Made by a program: the position numbers and the translations under genes. This document shows positions 16,268 to 23,938 of a stretch of DNA of 64,000 nt, piece after piece (the first letter of the stretch is position 1; each line of letters opens with the position of its first letter). Location of the stretch: NCBI RefSeq assembly GCF_004341245.1, contig NZ_SLWY01000002.1, forward strand, positions 124,001 to 188,000, given 5' to 3'. The notes under the pieces were generated by a model. It worked only from the letters and a program-made list of their open reading frames with translations, was not told the DNA's origin and searched no databases. The DNA is from Plasticicumulans lactativorans. Lineage in GTDB: Bacteria > Pseudomonadota > Gammaproteobacteria > Competibacterales > Competibacteraceae.

Positions 16268-18268
16268 ATGAACACAGCGATCCAACACCCGATGCTGTCG
16301 GTCGACGCGACCGCGCGCCAGGGCAAGGTGGTCAGCGCCGCCGAGGCGGTGCGCCTGATCAAGGACGGCGACACCGTCGCCACCGGCGGCTTCGTCGGCA
16401 TCGGCTTCGCCGAGGGGCTCGCGGTGGCGCTCGAACAGCGCTTCCTGAGCAGCGGCGCGCCGCGCAACCTGACGCTGGTCTACGCCGCCGGCCAGGGCGA
16501 CGGCGCCGAGCGCGGCCTCAACCACCTCGGCCACGAGGGTCTGGTCGCGCGGGTCATCGGCGGCCACTGGGGGCTGGTGCCGAAGCTGCAGCAGCTCGCG
16601 GTGAACGACCGCATCCAGGCCTGGAACCTGCCGCAGGGCGTGATCTCGCACCTGTTCCGCGACATCGCCGCCGGCAAGCCCGGCACGCTGACCCGCGTGG
16701 GCCTCGGCACCTTCGTCGACCCCGAACTCGGCGGCGGCAAGATCAACGCCGTCACCACCGAGGACCTGGTGCGGCGCCTGCCGATCGACGGCGAGGACTA
16801 CCTGTTCTACAAGGCGTTCCCGATCCAGGTGGCGCTGCTGCGGGGCACCACCGCCGACCCCGACGGCAACGTCACGATGGAGCGCGAGGCGCTGACGCTC
16901 GAGGCGCTGGCGATCGCCACCGCGGTGCGCAACAGCGGCGGGCTGGTGATGGTGCAGGTGGAGCGCATCGCCGAGCGCGGCAGCCTGCCCGCGCGCCAGG
17001 TGAAGATCCCCGGCGTGCTGGTCGACTGCGTGGTGCTCGCCGAGCGTCCGGAGCACCACATGCAGACCTTCGCGGAGGCCTACAACGCCGCCTTCGCCGG
17101 CGAGATCCGCGTACCGATGCAGGGGCTGGCGCCGATGCCGCTCGGCGAGCGCAAGCTGATCGCGCGCCGCGCGGCGTTCGAGCTGCGCCCGCACGGCGTG
17201 GTCAACCTCGGCATCGGCATGCCCGAGGGCATCGCCACGGTCGCCAACGAGGAACAGGTGCTCGACCTGCTCACGCTCACCGCGGAGCCCGGGGTGATCG
17301 GCGGGCTGCCCGCTGGCGGCCTCAACTTCGGCGCGGCGATCAACACCCAGGCGATCGTCGACCAGCCGTCGCAGTTCGACTTCTACGACGGTGGCGGGCT
17401 GGACATCGCCTTCCTCGGACTCGCCCAGGCCGACGCCGAGGGCAATCTCAACGTCAGCAAGTTCGGGCCGCGCCTGGCGGGGGCCGGCGGCTTCATCAAC
17501 ATCAGCCAGAACGCGAAGAAGGTCGTGTTCGTCGGCACCTTCACCGCCGGCGGGCTGCAGGTGGCGATCGAGGACGGCCGCCTGCGCATCGTCCGCGAGG
17601 GGCGCGAGCGCAAGTTCGTGCGCGCGGTCGAGCACCGCACCTTCAGCGGCCGGCACGCGGTCGCGCGCGGGCAGCCGGTGCTCTACGTCACCGAGCGCTG
17701 CGTGTTCGAGCTCGGTGCCGAGGGGCTGGTGCTCACCGAGATCGCGCCCGGCGTCGACCTGGAGCGCGACATCCTCGCGCTGATGGACTTCGCGCCGCAG
17801 CTGCCGCGCCCGCCGCGGCTGATGGACGCGCGCCTGTTCCAGGCGCCGGCGCTGGGCCTGCGGGCGGAGCTGCTGCAGGTGCCGCTGTCGCAGCGCTTCA
17901 GCTACGACGCCGACGCGAACCTGTTCTTTGTGAATTTCGGTGGCTACCATGTCCGCAGCCAGCAGGAGGTCGACGCCATCCGCCGCGAGGTCGAGGCACA
18001 CCTCGCGGGGCTCGGCCAGCGGGTGTTCGCGATCGTCAACTACGACAACTTCTCGATCGCGCCCGAGGTGCTCGACGACTACGTCGAGATGGTCAAGGAC
18101 GTGGTCGGGCGTTTCTACAGCGGCGTCACCCGCTACACCACCAACGCGTTCATGCGCATGAAGCTCGGCAATGCGCTGGCGCAGCGCGCGCTCGCACCGG
18201 CCCTGTACGACAGCATGGAGGCCGCGCGCGCGGGGCTGCAGGCGGCGGTGGATCGCGACGCGGGCTAG
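16268..18268 (+). CDS. Acyl-CoA:acetate/3-ketoacid CoA-transferase with C-terminal extension
   Basis: 666 residues from the ATG at 16268, 7 nt after a GGAGGA site. Two tandem CoA_trans domains are fused: the first about residues 20-260 ([20 protein letters not shown]), the second about 290-530 ([20 protein letters not shown]). The catalytic Glu is likely in [11 protein letters not shown]. YdiF-type enzymes have about 530 residues; here about 116 more ([20 protein letters not shown] to the end) form a separate small alpha/beta domain resembling the STAS fold. The enzyme moves CoA between acetyl-, acetoacetyl- or other short acyl-CoA and free acids. Third gene of the GntP operon, it would activate the imported acid for PHA synthesis or catabolism. 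Confidence 0.9.
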   Translation: MNTAIQHPMLSVDATARQGKVVSAAEAVRLIKDGDTVATGGFVGIGFAEGLAVALEQRFLSSGAPRNLTLVYAAGQGDGAERGLNHLGHEGLVARVIGGHWGLVPKLQQLAVNDRIQAWNLPQGVISHLFRDIAAGKPGTLTRVGLGTFVDPELGGGKINAVTTEDLVRRLPIDGEDYLFYKAFPIQVALLRGTTADPDGNVTMEREALTLEALAIATAVRNSGGLVMVQVERIAERGSLPARQVKIPGVLVDCVVLAERPEHHMQTFAEAYNAAFAGEIRVPMQGLAPMPLGERKLIARRAAFELRPHGVVNLGIGMPEGIATVANEEQVLDLLTLTAEPGVIGGLPAGGLNFGAAINTQAIVDQPSQFDFYDGGGLDIAFLGLAQADAEGNLNVSKFGPRLAGAGGFINISQNAKKVVFVGTFTAGGLQVAIEDGRLRIVREGRERKFVRAVEHRTFSGRHAVARGQPVLYVTERCVFELGAEGLVLTEIAPGVDLERDILALMDFAPQLPRPPRLMDARLFQAPALGLRAELLQVPLSQRFSYDADANLFFVNFGGYHVRSQQEVDAIRREVEAHLAGLGQRVFAIVNYDNFSIAPEVLDDYVEMVKDVVGRFYSGVTRYTTNAFMRMKLGNALAQRALAPALYDSMEAARAGLQAAVDRDAG

Positions 18269-18341
18269 CCGGCGGGCCGTGCGCGCCCGGGCGGATCAAA
18301 CAGCGTGAAGGGGAGACCCTGCGGGGGGCACACGGTCCAGC

Positions 18342-19205
18342 ATGTTCGTCATCATCGGCTACGTGGTGATCATCGGCTGCATCATCGGCGGTTTCATCAT
18401 CGCCGGCGGGCACCTGGGGGTGCTGATGCAGCCCGTGGAAATCCTCATCATCGTCGGCTCGGCGGTGGGGGCATTCTTCGTCGGCAACAGCATGACGGTG
18501 ATCAAGCAGACCGCGAGCGGCCTGGCGGGCTGCTTCAAGGGCGCCAAGTACACGCAGGCGCTGTACATGGAAACGCTCACGCTGCTCTACCTGATCTTCG
18601 CGAAGATCCGCAAGGAGGGGCTGCTCGCGCTGCAGTCCGACATCGACGAGCCGCACAACAGCAAGCTGTTCGAGCAGGCGCCGTCGGTGCTCGCGGACCA
18701 TCACGCGGTCGAGTTCATCACCGACTACCTGCGCCTGCTGTCCTCCGGCAACATCGACCTCAACCAGCTCGAGAACCTGATGGATCTCGACATCGAAACC
18801 CACCACCACGAAGGCGAGCGCCCGGTGAAGGCGGTGCAGGGCTTCGCCGACGGCCTGCCGGCGTTCGGCATCGTCGCCGCGGTGCTCGGCGTGGTGCACA
18901 CGATGGAGTCGGTCGGCATCCCGCCGGCCGAGCTCGGCAAGCTGATCGCCGCGGCGCTGGTCGGCACCTTCCTCGGCATCCTGCTCGCCTACGGCTTCGT
19001 CGGGCCGCTCAGCAACCTGATGACGCAGAAGCTCGACGAGTCCTCCAAGTACTACCAGGCGATCAAGGCGGCGTTCATCGCCAACCTGAACGGCTACGAC
19101 CCGATGGCCTCGGTCGAATTCGCCCGCAAGGTGATGTTCTCGAGCGAGCGGCCGGGCTTCACCGAGATGGAGAAGCACATCTCGGCGGCGCGCAAGGCGA
19201 AGTGA
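18342..19205 (+). CDS. motA: Flagellar motor stator protein MotA
   Basis: 287 residues with four transmembrane segments (about 4-24, 34-52, then about 170-190 and 202-222) and a large cytoplasmic loop. That is the proton-driven MotA layout. The loop carries charged rotor-contact residues (FAKIRKEGLLALQ), and the conserved prolines occur in DGLPAFGIVAAVLG and YGFVGPLSN. It forms the stator with MotB, whose gene follows after 41 bp. No other flagellar gene is in the window, so the stator pair stands apart from the flagellar cluster. No sigma28 promoter was recognised in the 73 bp upstream. Confidence 0.95.
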   Translation: MFVIIGYVVIIGCIIGGFIIAGGHLGVLMQPVEILIIVGSAVGAFFVGNSMTVIKQTASGLAGCFKGAKYTQALYMETLTLLYLIFAKIRKEGLLALQSDIDEPHNSKLFEQAPSVLADHHAVEFITDYLRLLSSGNIDLNQLENLMDLDIETHHHEGERPVKAVQGFADGLPAFGIVAAVLGVVHTMESVGIPPAELGKLIAAALVGTFLGILLAYGFVGPLSNLMTQKLDESSKYYQAIKAAFIANLNGYDPMASVEFARKVMFSSERPGFTEMEKHISAARKAK

Positions 19206-19246
19206 GCGGCGCCTGAGGCGGCGCGGACGGGGCAGCGGGGCACGCG

Positions 19247-20377
19247 GTGTCGGAACAGAAACCGGTCATCATCAAGAAGATCAAGAAGGGCCACCACGGC
19301 CACCACGGCGGCGCGTGGAAGCTCGCCTACGCCGACTTCGTGACCGCGATGATGGCCTTCTTCCTGCTCATGTGGCTGCTCGGCTCGACCACCAGCGGCG
19401 ACCTGCAGGGCATCGCCGAGTATTTCCAGAACCCCTACAAGGTGGCGATGTCCGGCGGCAGCGGTGCCGGCGACGCGGTCTCGGTGATCAAGGGCGGCGG
19501 CGAGGACCTGTCGCGCGCGGTGGGGCAGGTCAAGCGCACCAACGACGGCAAGCGCCAGATCATCGCCAAGGCGCGCGAGGACGACAGCGGCCGGCTGCGC
19601 GAGCTGCGCGACAAGATCGACCGCCTGATCGGCGCCAGCCCGACGCTGCGCAACTACCGCAGCCAGCTCAAGCTCGACATCACCCGCGAGGGCCTGCGCA
19701 TCCAGATCGTCGACGCCGCCAACCGGCCGATGTTCGAGCTCGCGAGCGCGCAGATGCAGCCGTACGCGAAGGAGATCCTCAAGGAGATCGCGCCGCTCAT
19801 CAACGAACTGCCGAACGTGATCTCGGTCAGCGGGCATACCGACGCACGCCCGTTCCAGGGCGGCCAGCGCGGCTACAGCAACTGGGAGCTGTCCGCCGAC
19901 CGCGCCAATGCCGCCCGCAAGGAACTCGTCGCCGCGGGGCTGCAGGAAGGCAAGATGCTGCGCGTGATGGGGCTCGCCGACAGCGTGCCGCTGGTCGCCG
20001 ACGATCCGCTCGCGCCCACCAACCGGCGCATCGCGATCATCGTGATGAACAGCGAGACCGAGGCCTACGTGCGCGCGAACACCGGCGATGCGGTGGACGT
20101 CGACGGCAGCGCGCCGCTCGCCCCCGGGCAGCTGAACCCGGAACGCTCGGCCGCACCCAAGCCCCCCGCCGGCGCACCCGCGCCGAGCGTACCGACGGCG
20201 CCGGCGGCTCCTGCCGCACCCGCCAACGGCACGCTGCCCCCGCAGGGCAGTGCCGGCAAACCGGCGCCGGCACCGGCGCTGGCACCGGGTACGCCGATCA
20301 CCGTACCGCCGGTGCTGCCGCCGGGGCTCGTGCCGAGCCAGCCGGCGCCGATGCCGGCGCGTCCCGCCAGCCCCTGA
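19247..20377 (+). CDS. motB: Flagellar motor stator protein MotB
   Basis: 376 residues from a GTG at 19247. The basic N-terminus (PVIIKKIKKGHHGHHGG) precedes the single transmembrane helix, with the proton-binding Asp in YADFVTAMMAFFLLMWLL. A plug and linker lead to the OmpA-like peptidoglycan-binding domain (about 150-270; SVSGHTDARPF, NWELSADRANAARKEL). The last 90 residues or so are Pro/Ala-rich and disordered (repeated PAPAP-like units), longer than in E. coli MotB (308 residues). It anchors the stator to peptidoglycan. Confidence 0.95.
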   Translation: MSEQKPVIIKKIKKGHHGHHGGAWKLAYADFVTAMMAFFLLMWLLGSTTSGDLQGIAEYFQNPYKVAMSGGSGAGDAVSVIKGGGEDLSRAVGQVKRTNDGKRQIIAKAREDDSGRLRELRDKIDRLIGASPTLRNYRSQLKLDITREGLRIQIVDAANRPMFELASAQMQPYAKEILKEIAPLINELPNVISVSGHTDARPFQGGQRGYSNWELSADRANAARKELVAAGLQEGKMLRVMGLADSVPLVADDPLAPTNRRIAIIVMNSETEAYVRANTGDAVDVDGSAPLAPGQLNPERSAAPKPPAGAPAPSVPTAPAAPAAPANGTLPPQGSAGKPAPAPALAPGTPITVPPVLPPGLVPSQPAPMPARPASP

Positions 20378-20389
20378 CGCGGGCGCGGC

Positions 20390-21154
20390 ATGGGTTCCGT
20401 TTCGGCCGGGCGCTGGCTGCCGCCGGTGGCGCGCGCGCTGCTGGCGCACGTCCTGGCCCTGCTGCTGGCGCTGCTGCTGCAGGCGGCCCTGGTCAAGGCG
20501 GCGGGGCAAGGGGTCGGCTTCGACATCCTGCTGCTCGGCGAAGGCCTGCTCGCCGCCTGGTTCGGCGTGCGCCTGGGGCTCGCCCGCTGGTGGATCCCGA
20601 TCCAGTTGCTGCTGCTGCCGGCACTCGTCGGCGCGGCACGGCTGGCGCTGCCGCCGGTGCTGTGGCTCGTGGCCTTCGTGCTCGTGCTCGCGCTGTTCTG
20701 GAACGCGCTGCACGAGCGCGCGCCGCTGTACCTGTCGGGGCGCCAGGCCTGGCACGCCCTCGCCGCGCAGGTGCTGCGCCCCGATGCGCGCCTGGTCGAC
20801 CTGGGCTGCGGCTTCGGCGGCGCCCTCGTCCACCTCGCCAAGATCTGGCCCGCCGCGCGCTGCGAGGGCATCGAATCGGCGCCGCTCGCCTTCGCGATCG
20901 CCTGGCTGCGGGCGCTCGCCCGGCCGGGGATGCAGGTGCGCTTCGGCAGTTTCTGGACGCTCGACCTGGCGCCGTACGATCTCGTGTTCGCGTACCTGTC
21001 ACCGCAGCCGATGGTCGCGCTGTGGCTCAAGGTGCGGGCGGAAATGCGGCCGGGCAGCGTGTTCGTGAGCCACAGTTTTCCGGTGCCCGACGTGCCTCCC
21101 GGCACCTGCGTCGAATTCGAGCCGGGGCGGTTTCTCTACGTCTATCGCCTCTGA
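20390..21154 (+). CDS. Membrane-anchored class I SAM-dependent methyltransferase
   Basis: 254 residues. The first 110 or so hold three to four hydrophobic helices (ALLAHVLALLLALLLQAALV, LLPALVGAARLALPPVLWLV). The rest is a Rossmann methyltransferase with motif I VDLGCGFGGALVHLA and an acidic residue ending strand 2 in CEGIESAPLAFAIA. The substrate is unknown. It begins 12 bp after motB and may be co-transcribed. No good ribosome site is visible, so coupling to motB translation is plausible. The nearest recognisable layout is small membrane methyltransferases of proteobacteria with no assigned role. Confidence 0.75.
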   Translation: MGSVSAGRWLPPVARALLAHVLALLLALLLQAALVKAAGQGVGFDILLLGEGLLAAWFGVRLGLARWWIPIQLLLLPALVGAARLALPPVLWLVAFVLVLALFWNALHERAPLYLSGRQAWHALAAQVLRPDARLVDLGCGFGGALVHLAKIWPAARCEGIESAPLAFAIAWLRALARPGMQVRFGSFWTLDLAPYDLVFAYLSPQPMVALWLKVRAEMRPGSVFVSHSFPVPDVPPGTCVEFEPGRFLYVYRL

Positions 21155-21519
21155 GGCGGCACTCCGCCGCGGCGGATTTCAGGCGTCCCGGACGGTCTCC
21201 TCTCCAAGCAAAAAACTCATCATAAATAAAGACTTGCGGCGATGCCACACCCCTGCGAAGGACGCCTCGCGGAGCCTGATGCTGCGGGTGCAATGCGGTT
21301 GACAATCCGTGTGACCAGCCCGCAGTATCCGGGCGCGCACGCTTGCCGTGCGTCCCCGAAAGGGCGCGAACCCTTCGGCGTCGGGCACCGGCCGACAGGC
21401 ATGCTCCGGTCCGGCTGTCAGGGGATGGAAACGTTCCGTCGAATGGGGGCTGCGCCGATCCGCATATAGTGATGAGCCGCATCTAATAACCAGAGCCCAC
21501 GTCATTCGGAGGTTTAGAG
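21155..21519 (+). promoter_or_regulatory. 365-bp gene-free control region of phaA
   Basis: No gene is supported here. It begins with a small GC palindrome (TCCGCCGCGGCGGA at 21163-21176 followed by TTT), then an A-rich patch near 21205-21236 that stands out from the GC-rich surroundings. A candidate promoter has TTGACA at 21299-21304 and CAGTAT at 21323-21328 (18-bp spacing). CTGC-GGGT-GCAA at 21282-21293, a PhaR-type site, lies 5 bp upstream of the -35. A second possible -10 (TATAGT, 21465-21470) has no good -35. The ribosome site is GGAGG near 21509. Confidence 0.45.
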
Positions 21520-22701
21520 ATGGAAGATATCGTTATCGTTGCTGCCGCCCGTACCGCCATCGGTAGCTTTATGGGCTCGCTGTCGACCACGCCGGCCGCG
21601 GCGCTCGGCGCCAAGGTCGTGCAGGGGCTGCTGGCGCGCACCGGGCTCAAGCCCGAGCAGATCGACGAAGTGATCATGGGACAGGTGCTGACGGCGGGCG
21701 CCGGCGAGAACCCGGCACGCCAGGTGGCCGTCAACGCGGGCCTGCCGGTCGAAGTGCCGGCGATGACCATCAACAAACTGTGCGGCTCGGGCCTCAAGGC
21801 CGTCCACCTGGCCTACCAGTCGATCCGCGACGGCGACAACCAGATCGTGATCGCGGGCGGCCAGGAAAACATGAGCATGGCCCCGCACGTCCTGGTGAAT
21901 TCGCGCACGGGCGCGCGCATGGGTGACTGGAAGCTGCAGGACACCCTGCTGCTGGACGGCCTGGTGTGCGCGTTCAACAACTACCACATGGGTATCACGG
22001 CGGAGAACGTCGCCGACAAGTTCGGCATCTCCCGCGAAGAACAGGATGCGTTCGCCTTCGGTTCTCAGCAGAAGGCGATCGCCGCGATCGACGCCGGCCG
22101 CTTCAAGGACGAGATCGTCCCGGTCGAGCTTCCGCAGCGCAAGGGTGACCCGCTGGTGTTCGCGACCGACGAGTTCCCGAACCGCAAGACCAATGCGGAA
22201 TCGCTGGCGAAGCTGAAGCCGGCCTTCAAGAAGGAAGGCACGGTCACCGCGGGCAATGCGTCGGGCATCAACGACGGCGCCGCCGCGGTGGTGCTGATGA
22301 CGGCCTCCAAGGCCAAGGAGCTGGGCCTGGCGCCGCTGGCGCGCATCGCCGCCTACGCCAAGGCGGGCGTGGATCACAAGATCATGGGCACCGGCCCGAT
22401 TCCGGCGGTGCGCAAGGTGCTGGCGAAGGCCGGGTGGTCGATCGATGATCTCGATCTGATCGAGGCCAACGAGGCCTTCGCGGCGCAGGCGATCTCGGTC
22501 AACCGCGAGCTCGGCTGGGACACCGCCAAGGTCAACGTCAACGGCGGCGCGATCGCGCTGGGCCATCCGATCGGCTGCTCGGGCGCGCGCGTGCTGGTCT
22601 CCCTGCTGCACGAGATGGGGCGGCGCGATGCCAAGAAGGGCCTCGCCACCCTCTGCATCGGCGGTGGCATGGGCGTCGCGCTGGCCGTCGAGCGCGCCTG
22701 A
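21520..22701 (+). CDS. phaA: Acetyl-CoA acetyltransferase (beta-ketothiolase) PhaA
   Basis: 393 residues, the standard thiolase length. It condenses two acetyl-CoA to acetoacetyl-CoA, the first step of PHB synthesis. The nucleophile is C88 ([12 protein letters not shown]), the His is in [16 protein letters not shown] and the second Cys in [18 protein letters not shown] is also conserved. The ATG at 21520 follows GGAGGTTTAGAG. Placed upstream of phaR, with phaC-phaE nearby, it is assigned to PHA synthesis rather than fatty acid breakdown. Confidence 0.93.
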   Translation: MEDIVIVAAARTAIGSFMGSLSTTPAAALGAKVVQGLLARTGLKPEQIDEVIMGQVLTAGAGENPARQVAVNAGLPVEVPAMTINKLCGSGLKAVHLAYQSIRDGDNQIVIAGGQENMSMAPHVLVNSRTGARMGDWKLQDTLLLDGLVCAFNNYHMGITAENVADKFGISREEQDAFAFGSQQKAIAAIDAGRFKDEIVPVELPQRKGDPLVFATDEFPNRKTNAESLAKLKPAFKKEGTVTAGNASGINDGAAAVVLMTASKAKELGLAPLARIAAYAKAGVDHKIMGTGPIPAVRKVLAKAGWSIDDLDLIEANEAFAAQAISVNRELGWDTAKVNVNGGAIALGHPIGCSGARVLVSLLHEMGRRDAKKGLATLCIGGGMGVALAVERA

Positions 22702-22733
22702 TCCGGTCGGCCCGGGTGTACGACACCGAAGTG

Positions 22734-22804
22734 CCGGCCGCCGGCCCGGCCCCGTGGAGGGCCCACGGGGCCTCCACGGGAGATGCACGGGCCCGGCGGC
22801 CGGC
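22734..22804. repeat. Nested inverted repeats after phaA
   Basis: An inner 10-bp perfect stem (GGCCCCGTGG 22748-22757 against CCACGGGGCC 22763-22772, 5-nt loop) sits inside an outer near-perfect arm pair (about 22735-22748 against 22788-22803, one bulge). No T-run follows. It probably ends or stabilises the phaA mRNA. Confidence 0.55.
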
Positions 22805-22825
22805 CGCGGGTGACGCAGCGCGATG

Positions 22826-22835
22826 TGCGTGGCAG
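22826..22835. promoter_or_regulatory. Possible PhaR-type site upstream of phaR
   Basis: TGC-GTG-GCAG fits the TGC-N3-GCA pattern seen at the phasin and phaB promoters. Six fixed bases occur often by chance in GC-rich DNA, so alone this is weak. Confidence 0.3.
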
Positions 22836-22861
22836 CCCGGGTCGGACGGCTACACGGTGAC

Positions 22862-22885
22862 CGACGCCAGCGGAAGCCGGCGTCG
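22862..22885. repeat. 7-bp inverted repeat upstream of phaR
   Basis: CGACGCC at 22862-22868 pairs perfectly with GGCGTCG at 22879-22885, 10-nt loop. It is the second of three dyads in the 265-bp phaA-phaR gap. Confidence 0.4.
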
Positions 22886-22910
22886 TCGGCACCGTCGTTT
22901 GTTCTGCTCA

Positions 22911-22940
22911 GCGATGCCGGCCCGGCCGGGCCGGCATCGC
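22911..22940. promoter_or_regulatory. 30-bp perfect palindrome just upstream of phaR
   Basis: Positions 22911-22925 (GCGATGCCGGCCCGG) are the exact reverse complement of 22926-22940. It ends 26 nt before the phaR start codon and is followed by C residues, not T. A loopless palindrome of this size fits a regulator operator, or a strong mRNA hairpin controlling phaR translation, better than a classic terminator. Confidence 0.6.
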
Positions 22941-22966
22941 CCCCCCAATCTACGGTCGGAAAACTG

Positions 22967-23467
22967 ATGAGCGATCCGCGGATCATCAAGAAGTATCCCA
23001 ATCGCAGGCTCTACGACACCGCGATCAGCAGCTACATCACCCTGGAAGATGTCAAGCGCTTGGTGCTCGATCGTGCCGAGTTCCGGGTGGTGGACGCGCG
23101 TTCCAACGACGACATCACGCGCAGCATCCTGCTGCAGATCATCAGCGAGCAGGAAGAGCAGGGGAATCCGATCTTCACGACGGAGGTGCTCGCCCACATC
23201 ATCCGCTTCTATGGCGACACCCTGCAGGGGATGATGGGCAACTATCTGGAGAAGAGCCTGCAAGCCTTCGTCGATCAGCAGCACCTGATGCGGGACCAGT
23301 TGCGCAACATCATCGGCGCCAACCCGCTGACGATGATCTCCGATCTCGCCGAGCACAATCTGGCGATCTGGCAGAAGATGAACGAACGGCTGTACAAGCA
23401 GAGCCTGGAAGGCCCGCTCGCTCCTCGCACCGACACCGATACGACCAAGCCCGAATCCAAGGGCTGA
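22967..23467 (+). CDS. phaR: PHA synthesis repressor PhaR
   Basis: 166 residues. The N-terminal PHB/PHA accumulation regulator domain is clear (RIIKKYPNRRLYDTAISSYI, LEDVKRLVLDRAEFRVVDAR, ITRSILLQIISEQE). The second domain (LAHIIRFYGDTLQGMMGNYL) follows, and the tail is polar. PhaR binds both PHA granules and DNA: it represses phasin genes until granules draw it off. The ATG at 22967 begins the conserved sequence; the open frame upstream does not. It lies between phaA and a phasin-like gene whose promoter carries two TGC-N3-GCA sites. Confidence 0.95.
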   Translation: MSDPRIIKKYPNRRLYDTAISSYITLEDVKRLVLDRAEFRVVDARSNDDITRSILLQIISEQEEQGNPIFTTEVLAHIIRFYGDTLQGMMGNYLEKSLQAFVDQQHLMRDQLRNIIGANPLTMISDLAEHNLAIWQKMNERLYKQSLEGPLAPRTDTDTTKPESKG

Positions 23468-23485
23468 GCGCTCGGCCGCGTCGTG

Positions 23486-23514
23486 TTGACGCGACCATCT
23501 GGCGAGACTATATT
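23486..23514 (+). promoter_or_regulatory. Sigma70 promoter of the phasin-like gene
   Basis: TTGACG at 23486-23491, a 17-bp spacer, and TATATT at 23509-23514. It lies in the 90-bp gap between phaR and the next gene. Confidence 0.75.
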
Positions 23515-23541
23515 GCACTGCAGCAATTGTGCGGTGCACAA
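23513..23541. promoter_or_regulatory. Double PhaR-type operator
   Basis: Two adjacent TGC-N3-GCA dyads: TTGC-ACT-GCAG at 23513-23523 and TTGTGC-GGT-GCACAA at 23527-23541 (6-bp perfect arms). They overlap the end of the -10 box and the transcription start, where a bound repressor would block RNA polymerase. They match the CTGC-N3/4-GCAG type motif known for PhaR proteins apart from outer bases. Confidence 0.65.
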
Positions 23542-23557
23542 CCGATGAGGTTTCGCC

Positions 23558-23905
23558 ATGATCGCCGTGACCCTTCCCGACCCCGGGAATCCCTGGTCGG
23601 AACGTCTCCAGCCCGTGCAGGCGGCGCAGGCCACGACGGGGCGTGCGCAGGAGGAACTCGCCTTTCTCGGTCTGGCGGCGGTCAGCGCCTACGCCGCGAT
23701 CTGGCTGTCGTGCCTGCAGCGGTTCATCGAGGCCGCCCAGCGTGGGGAGGCCGTGGAATGCTGGCACGAGATCGCGGGTGACGTCCGGGCGCGGCTGCTG
23801 CACGACGCGCGGCTGGCGCTGGCGATCCTGTTCGAAACCGCCGATCGGCTCTCGATGATCACGCTGCACCTCTGGGGTGCCGGGACGCGCACGCGCGCGG
23901 CCTGA
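23558..23905 (+). CDS. Small helical phasin-like protein
   Basis: 115 residues, mostly predicted helix, with hydrophobic faces (ELAFLGLAAVSAYAAIWLSC, LLHDARLALAILFETADRLS). No clear family motif is visible. The size, the position between phaR and phaC, and a promoter overlapped by PhaR-type sites suggest a phasin, a protein that coats PHA granules and is released from PhaR repression when granules form. The ATG at 23558 follows TGAGG. It converges on phaC, with 33 bp between stops. A small unrelated helical protein remains possible. Confidence 0.65.
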   Translation: MIAVTLPDPGNPWSERLQPVQAAQATTGRAQEELAFLGLAAVSAYAAIWLSCLQRFIEAAQRGEAVECWHEIAGDVRARLLHDARLALAILFETADRLSMITLHLWGAGTRTRAA

Positions 23906-23938
23906 CGCTAGCCGTGCCGCCCCGCGCGTGGTAGCCGC

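Noticed and set aside
21179-21505. Minus-strand frame of 108 codons upstream of phaA
   Set aside because: No ribosome site, odd composition, and it covers the phaA promoter. Kept only as a possible repeat remnant.
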